Assembly: GCA_027620815.1 (NCBI GenBank)
Contig: JAQCDH010000027.1
Span: 1 to 9,295 of the forward strand
Direction of reading: 5' to 3'
Source: Bacillota bacterium
Lineage (GTDB): Bacteria > Bacillota_I > Bacilli_A > Acholeplasmatales > Acholeplasmataceae
DNA length: 9,295 bases
The notes beneath the pieces were generated by a model that worked only from the letters and a program-made list of their open reading frames with translations, ran no database searches and was not told the DNA's origin. The stretch's first letter is position 1. The number at the start of each line of letters is the position of its first letter. The translations under genes were made by a program, and so were the position numbers. Positions 7,152 through 9,295 of the stretch are shown here, in pieces.

Positions 7152-7199
7152 AGGCATTTGCCTTATAAGTATTTTACTTATATATTATGTAAAAAGCAA
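7152..7199 (-). promoter_or_regulatory. promoter and 5'-terminal hairpin of the transporter operon
   Basis: TTGCTT (7199-7194) and TAAAAT (7176-7171) are spaced by exactly 17 bases on the minus strand, with the same -10 sequence as the rplU promoter. Transcription should begin near 7164. The first bases of the RNA would be AAGGCAAAUGCCU, a 4-bp hairpin AGGC/GCCU with an AAAU loop (7163-7152), followed by an A-rich stretch and the start codon. Such 5' hairpins can stabilise mRNA. The leader, about 30 bases, is too short for a purine riboswitch. Confidence 0.65.
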
Positions 7200-7230
7200 G
7201 TATAAAAAGTGTAAATTTTTTATACGCTTT
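7193..7230 (-). terminator. hairpin ending the DUF697-type gene, overlapping the next promoter
   Basis: GTATAAAAA (7225-7217) and TTTTTATAC (7208-7200) form a 9-bp stem around an eight-base loop. With a two-base TT bulge it extends by a further five pairs, AAAGC/GCTTT (7230-7226 with 7197-7193). The stem starts in the last codons of the upstream gene. The T-rich 3' side contains the -35 hexamer of the lipoprotein promoter. The stem is A+T-rich, so termination strength is uncertain. Confidence 0.5.
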
Positions 7231-8137
7231 CATTAGGCGTTTTTTTCGGTTTGAACATATTCAATATTTTACTTGGAAAAATGGCAAGACCTTCAGCAAC
7301 GACTTGAGGTGTTAAGGCTGCTGCCTCTAATAATGCAGTTTTTCTAATCGCTTTTTGAGTAAGCTCTTTTGAGGTAGTAAATAAATACTCTCTTGTCACA
7401 ATTCCAATGCGTAAAGTAAGTAATGCATTCGATATTCCTTGAGTAACTGAAGAAATAAAAGGTTTAATGAGTGGAATTTCAGATAATGAATTCATTGTTG
7501 ATTGTGGTAAAACATCAGAAATATCTAAATTCTCTAATCCTTCAGCAACGAGTGCTGTCGTGATCACATTTACAGAAAGTTTAGCAAGTTGCTGATAACT
7601 TGGTCTAAAGCCTGATAGTTCAACAAGTTCTTTAATCATACGTAAATTGACATGCATAATCGTTATAAAATCGAGTCGTCCATTTTGCGAAATTGCGGTT
7701 GATACCATGACAGTTTTCGCATGATGACGCATACGTGTTGCCATTTCTTTTTTAATTGGACCTTGATACACTTTTGATAATACGGGTATAAGCGCTTTTC
7801 CATCATGAAGTGAATTTTTTATGTTTGTTTTATCTTCTTCAGATACAAAATCATAATTTAAGATACGTCTTGCACTTTGTTTAAGTAATCTTAAATTCGA
7901 TCCTTCATCAAGTGATGTTTGAATATTAAATGTTTGTTTAATTAAAATCACATATAAAGGCCGAATTAATAAAATAAAAACAAGGATCAGCACAAGTCCA
8001 TAAAACCCATAAGCGAAATATGGATGAATGGTTTGAAGTCGGTCACCTACATCTAACACGGAAGACAGTAACATGAGTAAAAATAAGATGATAAATCCTA
8101 ACGCTAATGTAAACCATAAATATTGTCTTTTTTTCAT
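7220..8137 (-). CDS. DUF697/YcjF-like two-helix membrane protein of unknown function
   Basis: The 305-residue protein starts MKKRQYLW and has two strong membrane segments near the N terminus, about 9-28 and 44-67, separated by a short loop. The rest is mostly soluble and helical. The stretch about 140-200 resembles DUF697/YcjF proteins: VSTAISQNGRLDF (145-157), a run with NLRMIKEL, then SGFRPSY (175-181). Some family members occur beside or fused to Era-like GTPases, but no P-loop is present here and no GTPase gene adjoins it. It has a good AAGGA ribosome binding site eight bases before the ATG. It is preceded by radC with a 29-base gap and followed by a hairpin, so it may be transcribed alone. 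The family call is by resemblance; the biochemical function is unknown. Confidence 0.7.
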   Translation of the reverse strand: MKKRQYLWFTLALGFIILFLLMLLSSVLDVGDRLQTIHPYFAYGFYGLVLILVFILLIRPLYVILIKQTFNIQTSLDEGSNLRLLKQSARRILNYDFVSEEDKTNIKNSLHDGKALIPVLSKVYQGPIKKEMATRMRHHAKTVMVSTAISQNGRLDFITIMHVNLRMIKELVELSGFRPSYQQLAKLSVNVITTALVAEGLENLDISDVLPQSTMNSLSEIPLIKPFISSVTQGISNALLTLRIGIVTREYLFTTSKELTQKAIRKTALLEAAALTPQVVAEGLAIFPSKILNMFKPKKTPNESV

Positions 8138-8156
8138 TTTTCACATCCTTGAAACT

Positions 8157-8165
8157 ATTATAACA
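8157..8165 (-). promoter_or_regulatory. extended -10 promoter element before the DUF697-type gene
   Basis: TGTTATAAT on the minus strand is a perfect TATAAT with the TGn extension, overlapping the radC 3' end by no more than the flanking bases. No good -35 hexamer is seen 16-18 bases upstream, which extended -10 promoters can tolerate. Transcription would start about 12-15 bases before the AAGGA ribosome binding site. In A+T-rich DNA such matches also arise by chance. Confidence 0.45.
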
Positions 8166-8166
8166 C

Positions 8167-8826
8167 TTAAATGATGTGATGTTTCTTTGTTTTCATCGAG
8201 TAAAATGCTTTTTCACCAATGATGACATGATCAATGACGTGTATTTTTAAAAGTTCACCAATATGCATCAAATCTTCTGTCGCATCAAGATCAGCTTGTG
8301 AAGGTGACACATCTCCTGTTGGATGATTATGTGCAAAGATCACTGCTGCAGCTCCTAATTGAATGGCATACTTAAATAGTTCCCTTGGATGAATCACAGA
8401 ATGATTTAAACTTCCTTTAAAGACCATGACTTTGTCAATGAGTTTCCCTTTTGTATTTAAATATAAGCCATACACATGTTCTTCCTGAACATGTCCAATT
8501 TCTGAATGTAAAAGCATATATACGTCTTTTGGTTCATAAATCACAATCTCTTCTTGTGATGTCATAGTGAGTCTTCGTCCAAGTTCAATGGCTGCAATGA
8601 TGGTGGTTGCTTTGGCTTCTTTAATACCAGAAATACGCATGAGCGTTTGAACATGAATCGTTTTTAAATCTTTTAATGACACAAGTGTTGATAAGACATG
8701 TTTTGATAATTCAAACACATCGTGTTCTTTGGTAACAGTGTGTAATAATAAAGCAATGAGTTCTTTATTTTTTAATGCTTTGACACCTTGTTTTAATAAG
8801 CGTTCTCTTGGTAAATCTTCAGTCAT
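8167..8826 (-). CDS. radC: RadC family JAMM/JAB-domain protein
   Basis: RadC proteins carry a JAMM metal-site fold. Their role is unsettled, and the older assignment to DNA repair in E. coli was withdrawn. The 219-residue protein has the N-terminal helical region (PRERLLKQGVKALKNKEL, then a helix-hairpin-helix-like ISGIKEAKATTI). The JAMM domain follows, with a candidate catalytic Glu in VQEEHVYG (113-120) and the metal motif HNHPTGDVSPSQAD: His166, His168, Ser176 and Asp179, a perfect HxH-x7-S-x2-D pattern. I chose the ATG at 8826. It is preceded by GGAGG eight bases upstream, whereas the in-frame TTG at 8841 overlaps that site and would add only MEVFF. It begins 21 bases after folC, probably on the same transcript, and sits in a folC-radC arrangement seen in gram-positive relatives. 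Confidence 0.95.
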   Translation of the reverse strand: MTEDLPRERLLKQGVKALKNKELIALLLHTVTKEHDVFELSKHVLSTLVSLKDLKTIHVQTLMRISGIKEAKATTIIAAIELGRRLTMTSQEEIVIYEPKDVYMLLHSEIGHVQEEHVYGLYLNTKGKLIDKVMVFKGSLNHSVIHPRELFKYAIQLGAAAVIFAHNHPTGDVSPSQADLDATEDLMHIGELLKIHVIDHVIIGEKAFYSMKTKKHHII

Positions 8827-8831
8827 AAAAA

Positions 8832-8858
8832 AAACCTCCAACTAATATTAGAGGGTTT
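8832..8858 (-). promoter_or_regulatory. hairpin holding the radC ribosome binding site
   Basis: On the minus strand AAACCCTCT (8858-8850) pairs with GGAGGTTT (8839-8832), with one bulged C and a ten-base loop. Five further T residues follow up to the radC ATG, so it resembles a weak intrinsic terminator. The 3' arm is the radC ribosome binding site, and the 5' arm is the last two codons of folC plus the first base of its stop. Ribosomes finishing folC would melt it, which suggests translational coupling, attenuation of radC, or both. Confidence 0.5.
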
Positions 8859-9295
8859 CTTTAATTTTACTACCGATGAATCCAATAAAATGAATGGATC
8901 CTGTACATATGATCATTGAGGATTCATTTTTGATTGAGGTTGCATAATGATACGCATCCATTGGATCTTTGATAAAGGGAATCTCATCAGAGGCATGTAT
9001 GGAGATATCTTGATATCTAGGATCATCAAAAGAGGTTAAGATGATTGTATGAAGAGGGTGTTTAAGTTGATTGAGCATCGAGGTGATATCTTTATCACCT
9101 AATACACTGATGATAATGATTTTGTGAGCATCTTTAAATTGAGTCGTTAACGTATGATAAAACACATCAATAGCTTCTTTATTATGGGCACCATCAACAT
9201 AGACATTTTCTAGAAGTTTTTCAAAACGTCCTGGCATCGTTGTTTTTTGTAATGCCTGCTTGATATCCTCATTTGAAATATCTAACAGGTGTCCT
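8848..9295 (-). CDS. folC: folylpolyglutamate synthase, C-terminal part (cut by window edge)
   Basis: FolC adds glutamates to folates (and in some bacteria to dihydropteroate), keeping the cofactor in the cell. Only the last 148 codons are in the window; the frame is open to the right edge. The visible part is the Mur-ligase-type C-terminal domain. A segment ending KQALQKTT leads into MPGRFEKL, matching the family WPGRFE motif with Met for Trp. It is followed by VYVDGAHNKEAI, the DGAHN signature of this domain, then VLGDKD and near the end CTGSIHFIGF, matching the usual GSLYF segment. The ATG at 9237 is internal, inside the conserved motif, so it is not the true start. The gene ends in TAA at 8848-8850 and is followed closely by radC. 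Confidence 0.93.
   Translation of the reverse strand, partial: GHLLDISNEDIKQALQKTTMPGRFEKLLENVYVDGAHNKEAIDVFYHTLTTQFKDAHKIIIISVLGDKDITSMLNQLKHPLHTIILTSFDDPRYQDISIHASDEIPFIKDPMDAYHYATSIKNESSMIICTGSIHFIGFIGSKIKETL

Noticed and set aside
7142..7170. Purine riboswitch before the nucleoside transporter
   Set aside because: The predicted leader is about 30 bases and holds only a 4-bp hairpin, far too short for an aptamer of that class.
7048..7236. Plus-strand frame with a hydrophobic stretch, opposite the lipoprotein signal peptide
   Set aside because: It is the mirror of the hydrophobic signal-peptide codons plus the promoter region, has no ribosome binding site evident, and conflicts with the clearly coding minus strand.
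8827..8841. Alternative radC start at the TTG 15 bases upstream
   Set aside because: The TTG overlaps the GGAGG ribosome binding site of the downstream ATG and would add only five residues not needed by the fold.

Overview
The window is an A+T-rich, gene-dense bacterial chromosome segment. All nine substantial genes lie on the minus strand, so they are read from the right end to the left. UGA is used as a stop codon (L21, the ATPase and the first permease all end in TGA inside ATGA overlaps), and tryptophan is encoded by TGG. Together with the gram-positive style gene set (Prp protease with an N-terminally extended L27, an L21 leader, a BMP-family lipoprotein transporter), this points to a low-GC Firmicute or a standard-code mollicute such as the Acholeplasmatales. 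The exact genus cannot be fixed from sequence reading alone.

Layout in transcription order, right to left. (1) 9295-8848: C-terminal third of FolC, cut by the window edge, followed closely by the JAMM-fold protein RadC (8826-8167). RadC's ribosome binding site sits in a hairpin that begins in the last codons of folC. (2) 8137-7220: a two-helix membrane protein of the DUF697/YcjF type, with its own candidate promoter and a hairpin at its end. (3) 7132-2414: a four-gene nucleoside-type ABC importer in the order of Bacillus nupNOPQ: lipoprotein, double ATPase, permease, permease. A promoter lies upstream of the lipoprotein gene. A strong 13-bp hairpin follows it, probably a partial terminator setting the excess of binding protein over transporter. 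The last three genes are coupled by ATGA overlaps. (4) 2410-1397: a promoter, a probable L21 autoregulatory leader, then rplU-prp-rpmA with zero or negative spacing. (5) A terminator at 1354-1385 and then obg (1337-90), the ribosome-assembly GTPase. (6) At the left edge, positions 1-93 may be the tail of a convergent plus-strand gene.

Functionally, the right part concerns folate retention and a poorly understood RadC. The middle is a scavenging system for nucleosides, which fits an organism relying on salvage. The left part is large-subunit ribosome synthesis, where Prp is expected to trim the L27 leader peptide before assembly and Obg checks 50S maturation. I saw no mobile element, CRISPR array, tRNA or rRNA and no convincing new multi-gene system. 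The points worth a second look are mostly regulatory: hairpins at gene junctions, the leader before rplU, no visible terminator between the transporter and the ribosomal operon, plus altered G4/G5 motifs in Obg and the unassigned DUF697-type protein.
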